A stretch of 64,000 nt of DNA, taken from NCBI GenBank assembly GCA_030512295.1, contig JAULSR010000001.1:8765001-8829000 (forward strand), written 5' to 3'. Origin of the DNA: Bombardia bombarda. Its lineage: Eukaryota > Ascomycota > Sordariomycetes > Sordariales > Lasiosphaeriaceae. This document shows, piece by piece, positions 35,865-46,066 of the stretch (positions are counted from its first letter, which is position 1; every line of letters begins with the position of its first letter). Below the pieces are notes generated by a model that did not search any database, had not been told where the DNA came from, and saw nothing but the letters and a program-made list of their open reading frames with translations. A program made the translations under genes and the position numbers.

Positions 35865-37387
35865 GGACGGTGAATTTTTTACTTTTTACTTAGCTACCTT
35901 GGCTGGCTGGGCGGGCTTAGATTAGAGGGAGAGCTACCTACTCACTTGCGTGGTAAAGCGAGTGAGTAAGTGGCTTACCCACAGCGATTGACGGGAAGCA
36001 TTTGGGGCTGGCTGGCGGTTGGTTATTATACTTTGCATGCATCGGCGTTTTGTTTAAAGGGGGTGATGGTGGGGAAGAGTGAGAGGATGAAAGAGAAAAG
36101 GGGAAACTAACTACCTAGAGAGATGACGATGAATGGCGATGTGGGCTGGCGGTATTGTACGAAAGGTGTTCTTTTGTGTTGTGTATATTATCTACTGTAT
36201 AATAAGTACCACCTACTGTGGAACGTTGGTTCGGGATACTGTATGTAGCGTACTATATTACCAGCTGTACATATGTGGTCTTCCTGTTGGTGTTGGTGAT
36301 GTAAATGGTTGACTCACAGGATATGATAACCATTAGGACTGTTCGACGGTTGGTTAAGGAGGGTGACGTTCTTTGGAATTAGCTGCTTCGATAGGAGGAG
36401 GTGGAAATCTCTTGGTTCTGCTGGCTTGCTGAACCCCCATCCTCTTTTCCAACCATCATTCCAATCTATGTTCTCGAACAGAACAACTACGACATGTGAG
36501 ACAGCAGTGGAATTGATCCACGTGTGTATGGCCCCCGTATCTTTCAGCGCGGTCTGCTATGTCCTGTATATATGGAATGGGCCATGCAGCATGGCACGGC
36601 ATGGCATTGGCATGACATTGCCGTCTCTCTGCGTCTCTTGTTACTGGCGGTTAGACTGAATGTACAAAAAGACTATTCTCACCAGTAGCTAGAAGTGTAT
36701 ATGATTAGGTATGTAGACTGTTACCTAAAGATTATTAACACCGTCGATGCAACAATAGATAGGGGTTATGTTGACAGTAGTGTTCTACGTACGAAGTTGT
36801 GATGTTAACCAAGCCGTACAACGAATGAGTCTTCAGTGAGTACGGATTGACTTTCGGTTTGCTCGTTTCCCTCGTGCAATCTTCCTCAAGATAAGTTTCT
36901 TCTGGAAGGGAGTGGAACAGAGGCTGGTCAATCATTCCTCGCCTTCATTCTCATTCTCGTAGGCGGCTGACCATGGGCAGGTGGGATGACCCAGCACAGC
37001 GCGGGACAAAAAGGAGAGACAAAAACGCGGGGCGTATTCTATGGTGTCTAAGACACGAGTAGCTCGGAGATGCTTGTAGATGGAATGCGATAGCCCGAGT
37101 CTCGGGTTTGCGGTAGAGTGAGTAAATGATTGACTGACTGACTGACTGACTTATGCCCATTTTCATAACTAGCAACCTGAAAAGTCCGCTGATCTACCCC
37201 GTTCTGTGACGAGCACCCAAAAGATTCAGATGTAGCAATCTATAAAGAGCCGTTCTGCCTTTCGTCTGTTCATCCTTTGCTTAAGACTTGAAGACATGAG
37301 CAATAAGTAAAGTCAACAGTTCCAGTTATCAAATACAGTTCACCAACTATTCAAGATCTCGTCTGTGCTCCAACTGAGACAATCAAA
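35865..37387. other. Intergenic region
   Basis: 1.5 kb with no gene seen. It contains a short ACTG/TGAC tetranucleotide repeat (37131-37150). The final 200 bp are the likely promoter of the secreted-protein gene. Confidence 0.6.
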
Positions 37388-38170
37388 ATGCATAACGTCC
37401 TCGCCCTGTTTGGACTGTTTCTGAGCAGCAGCTGCTTCTGGTCTGGGTAAGTGAACCATACCAACAAATGTCGCCACTAGACAATCCCTCGGAACAGGTT
37501 GAGGTTAACAAATCCATTATGTATTGATGAAGCTCGGCTGCCTCGGCCGCCGACCAAGTCCAAGCCGACGCCGCCATGATAACTCCCCATCCGATGCTGC
37601 CAAAGTCATGCACCACCTGGTTCAGACGTCCTCCAGCCTTCTCGACGCACTCATGCTATACCTATACGGAAACCACTACGCCCCGTACGTTACCGCCTTT
37701 CTCTAACCTCAACTTCCTCTTTATTTTGATAATCGGTAATGGTAATGCCAACTCCCATACTTACCTTTGTACCACCAGGTTTCTGCCCAAAGCAGCAGTG
37801 TCCCATCCAGACGGACCTTGTCTGCCCGCAGTACATTGTCGTGACGACTCTGAATGTGCCGTGCAAGTAAGTACCAGTGATTCTCACCTACACCCCTCTT
37901 CTGGTCTTGTTTCCCTAGCAGCCCAACAACCGAAGAAAAACAGGTGGCTAATTATACACATCAACAACACTCAGTACAAACTGCTGCCCGGTGACGCCAA
38001 CAGTCTACAGCACAAAGACCTGCCCAGGCTGTCCTAAGGGCTGTGTCATCCCCACTGTGACGGACACGATCACGACGGGCTGCAAGACGACGACGAGCCC
38101 GACCATCTTTATAGACCCGATCTACACGTCGGGTGCCAAGGTGAAGCCAGGAAACCAGACACCCGAGTAG
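37388..38170 (+). CDS. Small cysteine-rich secreted protein (four exons)
   Basis: Exons 37388-37446, 37533-37684, 37779-37866 and 37975-38170 join without frame conflict into 164 residues, although no exon is long. The first 19 residues (MHNVLALFGLFLSSSCFWS) are a good signal peptide. The mature part is Cys- and Thr-rich, with CRFCPKQQC, VPCNTNCCPV, KTCPGCPKGC and ITTGCKTTT. Length, secretion and Cys content fit fungal small secreted or cell-wall proteins, a class that includes effectors, but no domain is recognised. Agreement of three splice phases is the main support. Exon 2 is the least certain. Confidence 0.6.
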
Positions 38171-38456
38171 GTGGTAGGTGTAAGCGGTAGACTATGTTCT
38201 GTGTAGTATGGCACCGCCACAGGGCAAGAGGAGTACAGTACTGGTACAACGAAGACAGTGTCGAACAGAGTCTGTGAAACCATTCCATCCCACACACCTT
38301 GAATGGCAACAGCAAATCGGGTATAGTTTGGACCACTCCTTCAACTGGAACAGCAACAGGGTAGTGGTAGTTTGTCTAGGTAGTAGGTAGTCGAACAATA
38401 CTTTATTGGAATTAACCTCCCCCTTTTCCTTTCTTTTGTTTCTTCCCTCTCACCCA

Positions 38457-39698
38457 TTACCGCACCTGAGCACCCGCCAAGCTCTTAACCGTGCACACAC
38501 CCCCGCTCTCCGTGACAAGCTTGCCCAAACCCTCCTTACCCTCAAGCTCCTTAACCACGCCGGCATCAAACGCCACCTCGAGCTTATCAGTCGTAGTGAA
38601 ACCGGGCTGGAACGTCTCCCAGACCTTCTTCTTAGGATTCAGCACCTTCTCGGGCTCGCCCTGCCAGCCGTCAAAGTAGACGCGCTCGCCGGCCTTGGCC
38701 TCGGCGGGCGGCGTCACCAACTCCACAGGGCCCTTGTGGTCGTCGGCCTCGCCCTCCCTGATCCGCGGCGACGCCGCCAGCACCATGGCCGACGACTTGA
38801 TTCCGCGCATCTTGACCGGCTTGAGGTTGCACACTACTACTACCTTGCGGCCCTGCATCTCCTCGAGCGGCACGAGCCCGTTGAGGCCCGAGCAGACGGT
38901 CCGGCACACCTGGCCCTCGTACTCGGCCGTGTCGTCGGTGCCGGGCTTGTCGCCCATGGCGATGGTCGACACGTAGAGCGAGTCAGCCTCGGGGTGCTTG
39001 ATCGCCTTGAGCACATGGCCGACGCGCAGGTCGATGAGGCAGGGCGAGAGCACGACGGGCGCAGGGGGCGGCGCCGGCGCCTTGGCCTTCTTCTCCTTCT
39101 TCTCCTTCTTCTGGCCCTGCGGCTTGCCTCCCTCGGCGGCGGCGGCGGCGTTGGAAACGGCCTCGACAACCTTGTCCTTGACCTCGACGGCCTTGTCGAC
39201 GACGGCGCTGGCGGCCTGCTTGGTCCGGTCGACCAGTGTCTTCTCTGCACCGGCGGCGGTGCCGGCAGCGGCAGCAGCGAGGGCAGCCGCCTTCTCCTTC
39301 TTCAAGCGCTCCTTCTCGGCCTTGGCGTCGACGGGCGGCTTGACGTAGAGCACCTCCTCGGCGTCAACGGCGACCTTGTCGGCGTCGGCCACCGCGAGGC
39401 CGAAGAGCGGGCTGTTCTGGACAAAGTCGACGAGGCGCACGATGTTGGGGCGGCCCTGCTGGCCGGTGCGCTGCTCGGGGGTCCAGGCCCTGACGAGCGG
39501 GGCAACGGCCTCGTAGATGGCAATGTCCGCCTTGCTGGGCTTGGTGCCCAGGACGGTGGTGCGGGTGGAGAGGTCGGCGTTGAGGGCGTCGAGGACGGGG
39601 GAGGAGGGGTCCGACTTGAGCGTGTCAGCCTTGGCGATCCATGTCTGGATCTCGGTCTCCTCGGCCGGAGTGTACTTTTGGGCTTCGAGGGCCGCCAT
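38457..39698 (-). CDS. arc1: Arc1-like tRNA-binding cofactor (EMAPII/G4p1 family)
   Basis: A 413-residue single exon from the ATG at 39698. Order: a GST-like N-terminal domain (about 1-130), a Lys/Ala-rich linker (about 140-225), then an EMAPII-type OB fold (from LSPCLIDLRVGHVLKAIKHP to the C-terminus; VCNLKPVKMRGIKSSAMVLA is diagnostic). From family knowledge, Arc1 binds tRNA and recruits methionyl- and glutamyl-tRNA synthetases, raising their efficiency in the cytosol. The frame remains open 98 codons upstream (to 39992). The last 45 of these upstream codons look like a mitochondrial presequence, but there is no ATG between 39992 and 39698. Confidence 0.9.
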   Translation of the reverse strand: MAALEAQKYTPAEETEIQTWIAKADTLKSDPSSPVLDALNADLSTRTTVLGTKPSKADIAIYEAVAPLVRAWTPEQRTGQQGRPNIVRLVDFVQNSPLFGLAVADADKVAVDAEEVLYVKPPVDAKAEKERLKKEKAAALAAAAAGTAAGAEKTLVDRTKQAASAVVDKAVEVKDKVVEAVSNAAAAAEGGKPQGQKKEKKEKKAKAPAPPPAPVVLSPCLIDLRVGHVLKAIKHPEADSLYVSTIAMGDKPGTDDTAEYEGQVCRTVCSGLNGLVPLEEMQGRKVVVVCNLKPVKMRGIKSSAMVLAASPRIREGEADDHKGPVELVTPPAEAKAGERVYFDGWQGEPEKVLNPKKKVWETFQPGFTTTDKLEVAFDAGVVKELEGKEGLGKLVTESGGVCTVKSLAGAQVR

Positions 39699-40647
39699 GA
39701 TGCGCGCGGTGGTGCTGGACGACGACAGCGAGACGAGGGATGGCCGGGACGACGAGAGCTGGCGCAGGGGAGAGACGCCTCGGAGAACGGGACGCGCGGC
39801 GCGGAGGGAAAACAGCTTGACTGAGTTTGAGTGGGCGTTGGGTATGGAGAGGTTGAGAATTCCCCTCTTTTTTGCCTTCTTTTTGCGTTTTGTATGTCTT
39901 TTTTTGTTCGAGATGGAAGCTACTACCTGGGAATTGGGTGACGATGGAGGGGTGCGCTCTCGGGCCTGCCCGACAATTCTGAACCGCTGCACAAGTTATT
40001 GCGGGGCAAGTCGATTGACTCAGAAACGAGGGGCACTTTTGGCGCCTGGAATCTAAGGCGGCAGGTCGTTTACTCTAAGGAAACGGTGTGGAGTTCAGCG
40101 ACGGGAGGGCGAGCTTCAGGCGGGCTCCGTTAGTGCACAAAGATGACGGTTAGCCTAACGGGTTGTCGCGTACTAATTAAACCCCCTGTCACAGCTCAAT
40201 CTCTGGTGTGTGAAAGGCGTGCAAGCTGTTAGTAAAGCTATAAACTTGGCCGTAAAACTGTGCTCTTCTTAGCTTTTCCTTAACAGCCAGCCATTAGACC
40301 CCTTGCTCAGACCTCGTGACGTCGTGCGAATCCCGGTTGCGTTGAGGCGCGATGTGGGTAGCGCTTTCACGTCGCGTGGATCGCGCTCGCCTTTGATTAA
40401 AACAATTCACCTCTCCCTCACCTCTCCCTTTCAAGGACACCCCAGAAAGCGATCTGTTTGAAGCTTGTCTTGAGCGCGCAGCTCGTTCTTTCGATTGTTT
40501 TTGTTATAGTAATTGCATCTACTGCATTCCTGACGTATTCTAACTGCTACTTTAAAAGACGACAATTGTGACAACTAAAAAGGGGAGAGGGCGCCCTCTG
40601 CTCTTGTCCAAATCACTCTGAATCCCCTCGTTTGTCACTACCGCAAC
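39699..40647. promoter_or_regulatory. Divergent promoter region of arc1 and the SNF2 gene
   Basis: About 0.95 kb. The part next to arc1 is an in-frame extension of that gene (39699-39992). The rest has no coding potential; the stretch upstream of 40647 is AT-rich with pyrimidine-rich patches. Confidence 0.4.
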
Positions 40648-43600
40648 ATGCCCTACATCTCGTCCTCAGAATCCGAGTCTAGCAGCTCGCCCCCACCCCT
40701 CCCGACAAGTGTGCCGTCATCTCCTCCCCCTGCGATTCCGACTGCGCACGAAATGGACAAGCCCAAGATGAGCTACACGAGACTGCGAGAGGAGCAGACA
40801 CTCGCGGCCGAGGAGGAAAAGGCACGGGAGGAGAACAACAAGGCTGAAGAGAAGCGCAGGAAGAAATGGAAGAGGCATGCCCTAACCAAGGCAGAGCGCG
40901 ATGCAAAGGCCAAGGATTTGGACAAGCTCCTTGCTCAGAGCGCTGCTTTTAGCAGCATCCTGACAAACAAGACCAAGGCCCTTGGTCGTGTTGGCACCGC
41001 CATGGACGGCAAGACACTGGGCGAGCACGACCTGACCATGGCCAAGCAGCCTAAATGTCTCGTGGGTGGTACCATGAGGGACTACCAGCTCGAGGGCCTG
41101 ACCTGGATGTACGAGATTTGTTTACAAGGGATGAGTGGGATTCTAGCAGACGAGATGGGCCTGGGTATGCTGACATATTTTATCTTCATTATCTCGTGAG
41201 ATTCCATTCATGGTTCATGGCGCTGACAGTACCTCCCAGGCAAAACCGTCCAGACAATCTCCTTAATCGCCCTGCTCCGGGAGCAGGAAAACTACCTGGG
41301 ACCACATCTAATTATTGCTCCTCTGAGCACTCTGTCCAACTGGCTCGACGAGTTTCACCAATGGGTTCCCTCCATACCTGTTGTCATGTATCACGGCACC
41401 CCCCAGCAGCGCAGCGACATCTTCAAGACCAAGATTATGCGACACATGAACGGCGGCAGACCCACAGACAAGTTCCCTGTGGTTTGCACTAGTTACGAAA
41501 TGGTTCTGAAAGACCGGGCTGCCCTCTCAAAGATTAACTGGGAGTTTATTATCATTGTGAGGCCTACTTTTGCTGCTGTTCTCCACATACATGGACTCGG
41601 GTTCTGACAACTATCACTTTCAGGACGAAGGACACCGCATGAAGAACTTTGACTCCAAGTTGTTCAGAGAGCTGAAGACCTTTACTTCGGCCACTCGTCT
41701 TCTTATTACCGGCACCCCTTTGCAAAATAATCTCAAGGAACTATGGTCCCTACTGAACTTCCTATTACCCAAGATCTTCCGAGACTGGGAGGCTTTCGAG
41801 AGCTGGTTTGACTTCAGTGGCCTTGAGGATGAAGAGGGCACCGAGGAGTTTATCGCCGACAAGACGAAGCAGGAGCTCGTCAAGAAAATGCACGTTGTTC
41901 TGCAGCCACTGCTGCTGCGGAGAGTGAAGTCTGATGTGGCAAAATACCTCCCCAAAAAGCGCGAATATGTCTTGTATGCGCCCATGACAAAGGAGCAAAC
42001 AGACTTGTACAACGTCATCAACGACAAAAATATCGACACCCGAGCTTATTTGGAAGGCAAAGTGGTTGAACGCTTAACAGGCGCGACAAACAGCGTTGCC
42101 TCGTCCAGCAGGAGCAGCCCTCGCTCTTCGCGATCAAGCAGCACAAGGCTGGAAGTGGACACAGACACCGAATCGCCATCTGTGGCAACAAGTGGTAGCC
42201 CGCCTGGTTCAAAATCGAAAGCCCCGGTCAGCGCAGCCCCAAATGCGTTCACCATGCTGATGCAGAAGCCCCTCCCACGAGGCCGACCCACCAGAGTCGA
42301 AGTTGCTAGCCGGCCTGTGGCGATCATGTTGGGCAAGGCTCTGCCGCGGGGTAGGCCGCCTAAAGGCAAGCAATTGGCGCCAGTTGAGACCACGCCTATC
42401 AAGTCGGTCGGAAAGGGGGCCAAACGGAAGGCCTTGTCCACCACCGAAACGCCTACATCAAAGAGTGCCAAATCGAGCAGGCAGTCAACACCAGCAAGTA
42501 CCCGCGGTCGACCCAGGAAGGGAAGACAGTCATATAGGGAAGGCGAGTCAGACGATGACTTGCTTGACGATGACGAATTTGAAGCGAAACTTGCCGATGA
42601 GGTGGCCGGGGATGATAGCGAAGCTCTCGAGGCTGCTATGAATGCAGAGGAGTTTGAGAGGGCACAGACGTTAGACCTTGCAAGTACGTACTAGACTACC
42701 ACACAACTGTACAGCACACAATCTGGCTGCAGTATGAGCCCGCTAGCTAACATGCACAGAACGCGAGATCTCCACCAAGAAACTAGGCAACCCTCTCCTT
42801 CAGCTCAGACTCGTCTGCAACAGCCCTCACAACTTCTACAACCCCTGGGGCACAGACATCAGCCCACCTGTCGACGAAACCATCGTCACCGCCTCCGGCA
42901 AAATGCTCCTTCTCGACCGCCTGCTCCCAGCCCTGTTCAAAAACAACCACAAGGTCCTCATCTTCTCCCAATTCAAGACCCAGCTCGACATCCTCGAGGA
43001 CTACTGCGGCCTGCGCCAGTGGGAGCTGTGCCGGATCGACGGCGGCGTCGCCCAGGACGACCGCCGCGCCCAGATCGCAGAGTTCAACAGCAACTCCGAC
43101 ATCAAGCTCTTTTTGCTGTCGACGCGCGCCGGCGGCCAGGGCATCAACCTCGCCAGCGCCGACACCGTCATCCTGTTCGACAGCGACTGGAACCCGCAGC
43201 AGGACCTGCAGGCCCAGGACCGCTGCCACCGCATCGGCCAGACGCGCCCTGTCGTCGTGTACCGGCTCGCGACCAAGGGCACGGTGGAGGAGGAGCTCCT
43301 CATGAGCGCCGACGCCAAGCGCCGGCTGGAGAAGCTCGTCATCAAGAAGGGCGGCTTCCGGACCATGGGGCAGAAGATCGACATGCGTGAGGATTTGGAT
43401 AGCGAGACGCTCAAGGCGCTGCTGTTGAAGGATGGGCAGGTGTATAAGTTCTCGGGAGATAAGGAGTTCTTGAGCGATGAGGATTTGAGGATCTTGTGTG
43501 ATAGGTATGTGTTTCTTTCCGCTGCATTTGTCGGCGGGGCTAGTGTTTCTAGTGTCGTGATGAAGCTGACATGATGGTGCAACAATAGGAGTGACGAAGC

Positions 43601-43703
43601 TTATACCCGCGCCGCTGTGGGAGAAGGCAATGCGGATGCGTACCAGGTCATTGAGACTGGCGCGAATGGCATCATTGCGACGGGCAAGAGGCCGGCTAAA
43701 TAA
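40648..43703 (+). CDS. mus-30: SNF2-family chromatin remodeller, LSH/DDM1/Irc5 type (Neurospora MUS-30-like)
   Basis: Five exons (40648-41164, 41240-41556, 41624-42683, 42760-43504, 43589-43703) join in frame to 917 residues. Seen: MRDYQLEGLTWM, Walker A DEMGLGKTVQT (split by intron 1), DEGH box at the start of exon 3, LITGTPLQNN, then after a long insert the second lobe with HKVLIFSQFKTQLDILE, LLSTRAGGQGINL and QDRCHRIGQTRPVVVYRL. DEGH rather than DEAH, together with the KKGGFRTMG segment, fits the LSH/DDM1/Irc5 group. From family knowledge, these proteins remodel nucleosomes in heterochromatin, DNA methylation or DNA-damage tolerance. The insert between lobes (about 445-630) carries three AT-hook-like motifs: RGRPTR, RGRPPK and RGRPRK. 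Confidence 0.92.
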
Positions 43704-43860
43704 AAGGTGATAGTTTAATATCTATAATTATCTTTTTATTTAATTGTCGTATTTAAATACCCCGGGCGTCAATGGTATGGTCTAAAGTATTTAAAACGGT
43801 TCGATATAATAAATAATATAAAGATACTATTTTTTTTTTTTAAAAAAAAAGATGATCATT
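43704..43860. repeat. AT-rich tract
   Basis: AT-dominated DNA immediately after the SNF2 stop codon, ending in a T11/A9 run. Its reverse complement (AAATGATCATC then T-rich) resembles the start of the AT-rich tract near 3120 (AAATGACCATC then T-rich). This suggests both tracts belong to the same repeat. Confidence 0.5.
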
Positions 43861-43974
43861 TAAGGTATGGCTATGAATATGCCTTGTGCAGATTGATTTA
43901 TGTAAAGCCCTTGTTACGACATTTGAAAGCCCCCGTTACCCATAAATACCCGTGTTACCTTAAGTCGAGTATAA

Positions 43975-44200
43975 TTCACATCCCCATAGTCGAGTACGCG
44001 CGTAATAGTAGGCGCATTGATGCCGACCCCTAAGACGTGCATGAAACTGCTATAAAGGATGCCGCCGCAAGAAATTGAACCCGCGACCATTGCAGTAAGT
44101 GTGGCGGTGCACTGTGTCGTACACCAACATCCCACATGACCATTTGGAGTGATGATATTGGCCTCCCCGTTAGTCCAGATACATATGCCCTCTAGGCACG
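43975..44200 (-). repeat. tRNA-related SINE-like repeat, copy 2 (inverted)
   Basis: On the minus strand this repeats copy 1 (2620-2835). It has the same GGTCATGTGGGATGTTGGTG block, GCGGGTTCAATTTC (B-box-like), TTGCGGCGGCATCC and CGACTATGGGGATG, with scattered substitutions and small indels. It lies in the opposite orientation, about 41 kb away. No protein is encoded. Confidence 0.65.
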
Positions 44201-44840
44201 CTCTCCCCCTCTGTACTTGCACCGACGCAACCGCGGACAACCGACGACAACTGGCAGGAATCCAGACATGGCAAACTAGGCACCAAGCACCAGGCACTGA
44301 CAGGCCGACCGTCAGTTGTCTATAAAAGGATCCACGGCAGCTACTATTCGTTTTCATCCCACGGCAGGCAGCACTGACGCCGTTTAGCTCCGTCAATTGC
44401 AACCTCCAAGAAGGTGGTAGATCAAACAACTGAAAGGGAGACAGGCAGGTATAGAGGGAGGCCATAATCGATAGCACGGTAGACGTCCGTGCAGAAGCTT
44501 TTCCGAACATAAACAACCCCCCTGAATCGCTGATTAGGTATCCCTGTCACGAAACCTTGACCTCACAAGTAGATGCATCACGAATTGAAAGATTCTAGTC
44601 ATTCAAACTCAAGGTAATTTAGCTAGAAAACTCGCTATGTGTGATTGACTAGATATGAAGGAATCAGCAGCTTTGTTCAGATCCTCTTAGTAGACTTGAA
44701 TTGCCCATCTATATTCTATATTCTATACCCTCTCCGCGATTGTCCTGCAATGCGTCGGGTCAATATTCCAGTATGACAGTTTTAGCTTCAAATCTCCTCC
44801 ACACTACCAAGGTCTTCCCATACTCAAATCAACTACAACA

Positions 44841-45590
44841 TCACGCAAACGTATCGAACTGCCAAGCCACGTCCCGAAGAACATCACCCGTACGATAAAC
44901 CACCTCCGCGATGCCGCGCAGTAGCCGTTCAGAGAGAACGAACCCAACATCACTCATAATCTCTATCCGCCAGTACACAAACCACGCATACAGTATCGTA
45001 AACACCACCAAGAGAACAACCCCTCGATGGTGAGAGAAAATCCTCCGCCAGTGCTCCCAAAACCCCCTGGCCATCTCATCTACCATCTGAACAGCCATTC
45101 TCACCGCAAACCTCACCCACAAGCAAACTAGGCCAAAGAACCCAACAGACACGACCACCCAAACCAAGTAGAACCTGATCGCAACCCTCGTCAGCAGTAA
45201 AATGGCCTCGGCCCAACCCAAAGAGATGTGACAGCACAGCTCGAGTGCCGGCAGCAGCAGAATTACTGCGCACCAAAAGATTCTCACCCTCAGCGTCCTC
45301 CTCTCGTGGAAGAGCTTCACAATAGGGGCTGTCTCGCTGCTGGTGTAGGGCCGCAGGATCCAAGGTACGTGCAGGGGGGCTCGTCCGAGGGAGAGGGGGT
45401 ATCGCAGGAAGTAGCTGAGGCAAGGGTAGGCGTGGGGGACGAATAGCAGGATGGAGAAGATGACTGTTAGGATGGAGAGAGATAATCTTTGAGACCAGGT
45501 GGTGTAAGCTGTTGCTTTGTCGTAACCCTCGATGACGTCGTATATGAAGATTTGGGTTGGGTCTATGGGATGGCTGGTTGTTGGATCCAT
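44841..45590 (-). CDS. Multi-pass membrane protein of unknown function
   Basis: A 249-residue single-exon frame. Hydrophobic segments: LSLSILTVIFSILLFVPHAY (about 36-55), IFWCAVILLLPALELCCHIS (about 104-123), a segment centred on VWVVVSVGFFGLVCLWV (about 143-159) and VVLLVVFTILYAWFVYW (about 191-207). It suggests a four-helix integral membrane protein with charged connecting loops. No domain is recognised. A GA microsatellite lies about 40 bp upstream of its start. Confidence 0.55.
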   Translation of the reverse strand: MDPTTSHPIDPTQIFIYDVIEGYDKATAYTTWSQRLSLSILTVIFSILLFVPHAYPCLSYFLRYPLSLGRAPLHVPWILRPYTSSETAPIVKLFHERRTLRVRIFWCAVILLLPALELCCHISLGWAEAILLLTRVAIRFYLVWVVVSVGFFGLVCLWVRFAVRMAVQMVDEMARGFWEHWRRIFSHHRGVVLLVVFTILYAWFVYWRIEIMSDVGFVLSERLLRGIAEVVYRTGDVLRDVAWQFDTFA

Positions 45591-45628
45591 GTTGGCTTAC
45601 CTGATAGCTTCCTGAGCTGTAGATTTCG

Positions 45629-45675
45629 AAGAGAGAGAGAGAGAGAGAGAGATAGAGAGAGAGACAGAGAGAGAG
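45629..45675. repeat. GA dinucleotide microsatellite
   Basis: An almost uninterrupted (GA)n run with T and C interruptions, directly upstream of the membrane-protein gene. Confidence 0.95.
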
Positions 45676-46032
45676 TGGTGGTAGGCACGGTAAACGTTTG
45701 TTGACGATCCTCGAGTTTCTGCGAGCTGATAAGCGGCGATATTTGGGATCCTTTACTTACGCAGTTGTAATTCGGAACTAATCTCAATCTGGATGGTTGG
45801 ATGGTTCACGATAGATTGAATCTTTTGATGGAGAATCTTGTGTCCGATAGACACGCTGGGGGGCAGGTCTGCCTACTTATGCCAAAGATAATAGCTATTG
45901 TTTTAATGTTGTCTTTGTTACGAGTAGCATTTCAACAGAGAAGAATGCGATTGATCAAGTCTGTGCTTTGTTTCCATTTCTCACAACAAGACAATTGCTT
46001 GTGACTTCTCGCACATGATATTCAGTCACTGA

Positions 46033-46066
46033 CAAAGAATGCCCAGTCGTGGGCAGAAATTCTTTG
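46033..46066. other. Hairpin-forming inverted repeat
   Basis: CAAAGAATGCCCA (46033-46045) pairs with TGGGC (46050-46054) and ATTCTTTG (46059-46066), leaving a GTCG loop and a four-base bulge. It lies in a gap between genes, in an AT-richer setting. No flanking gene explains it. Confidence 0.55.

Larger units (their letters stand above)
43704..44840. other. Intergenic region
   Basis: 1.1 kb between the SNF2 gene and the membrane-protein gene. It holds an AT-rich tract, the second SINE-like copy and otherwise no coding signal. Confidence 0.6.

Noticed and set aside
38406..39824. Long plus-strand open frame (472 codons) opposite arc1
   Set aside because: Its composition (Leu/Gly/Arg-rich, repetitive) is the usual reverse shadow of a GC-rich gene; the EMAPII domain on the minus strand is clear.
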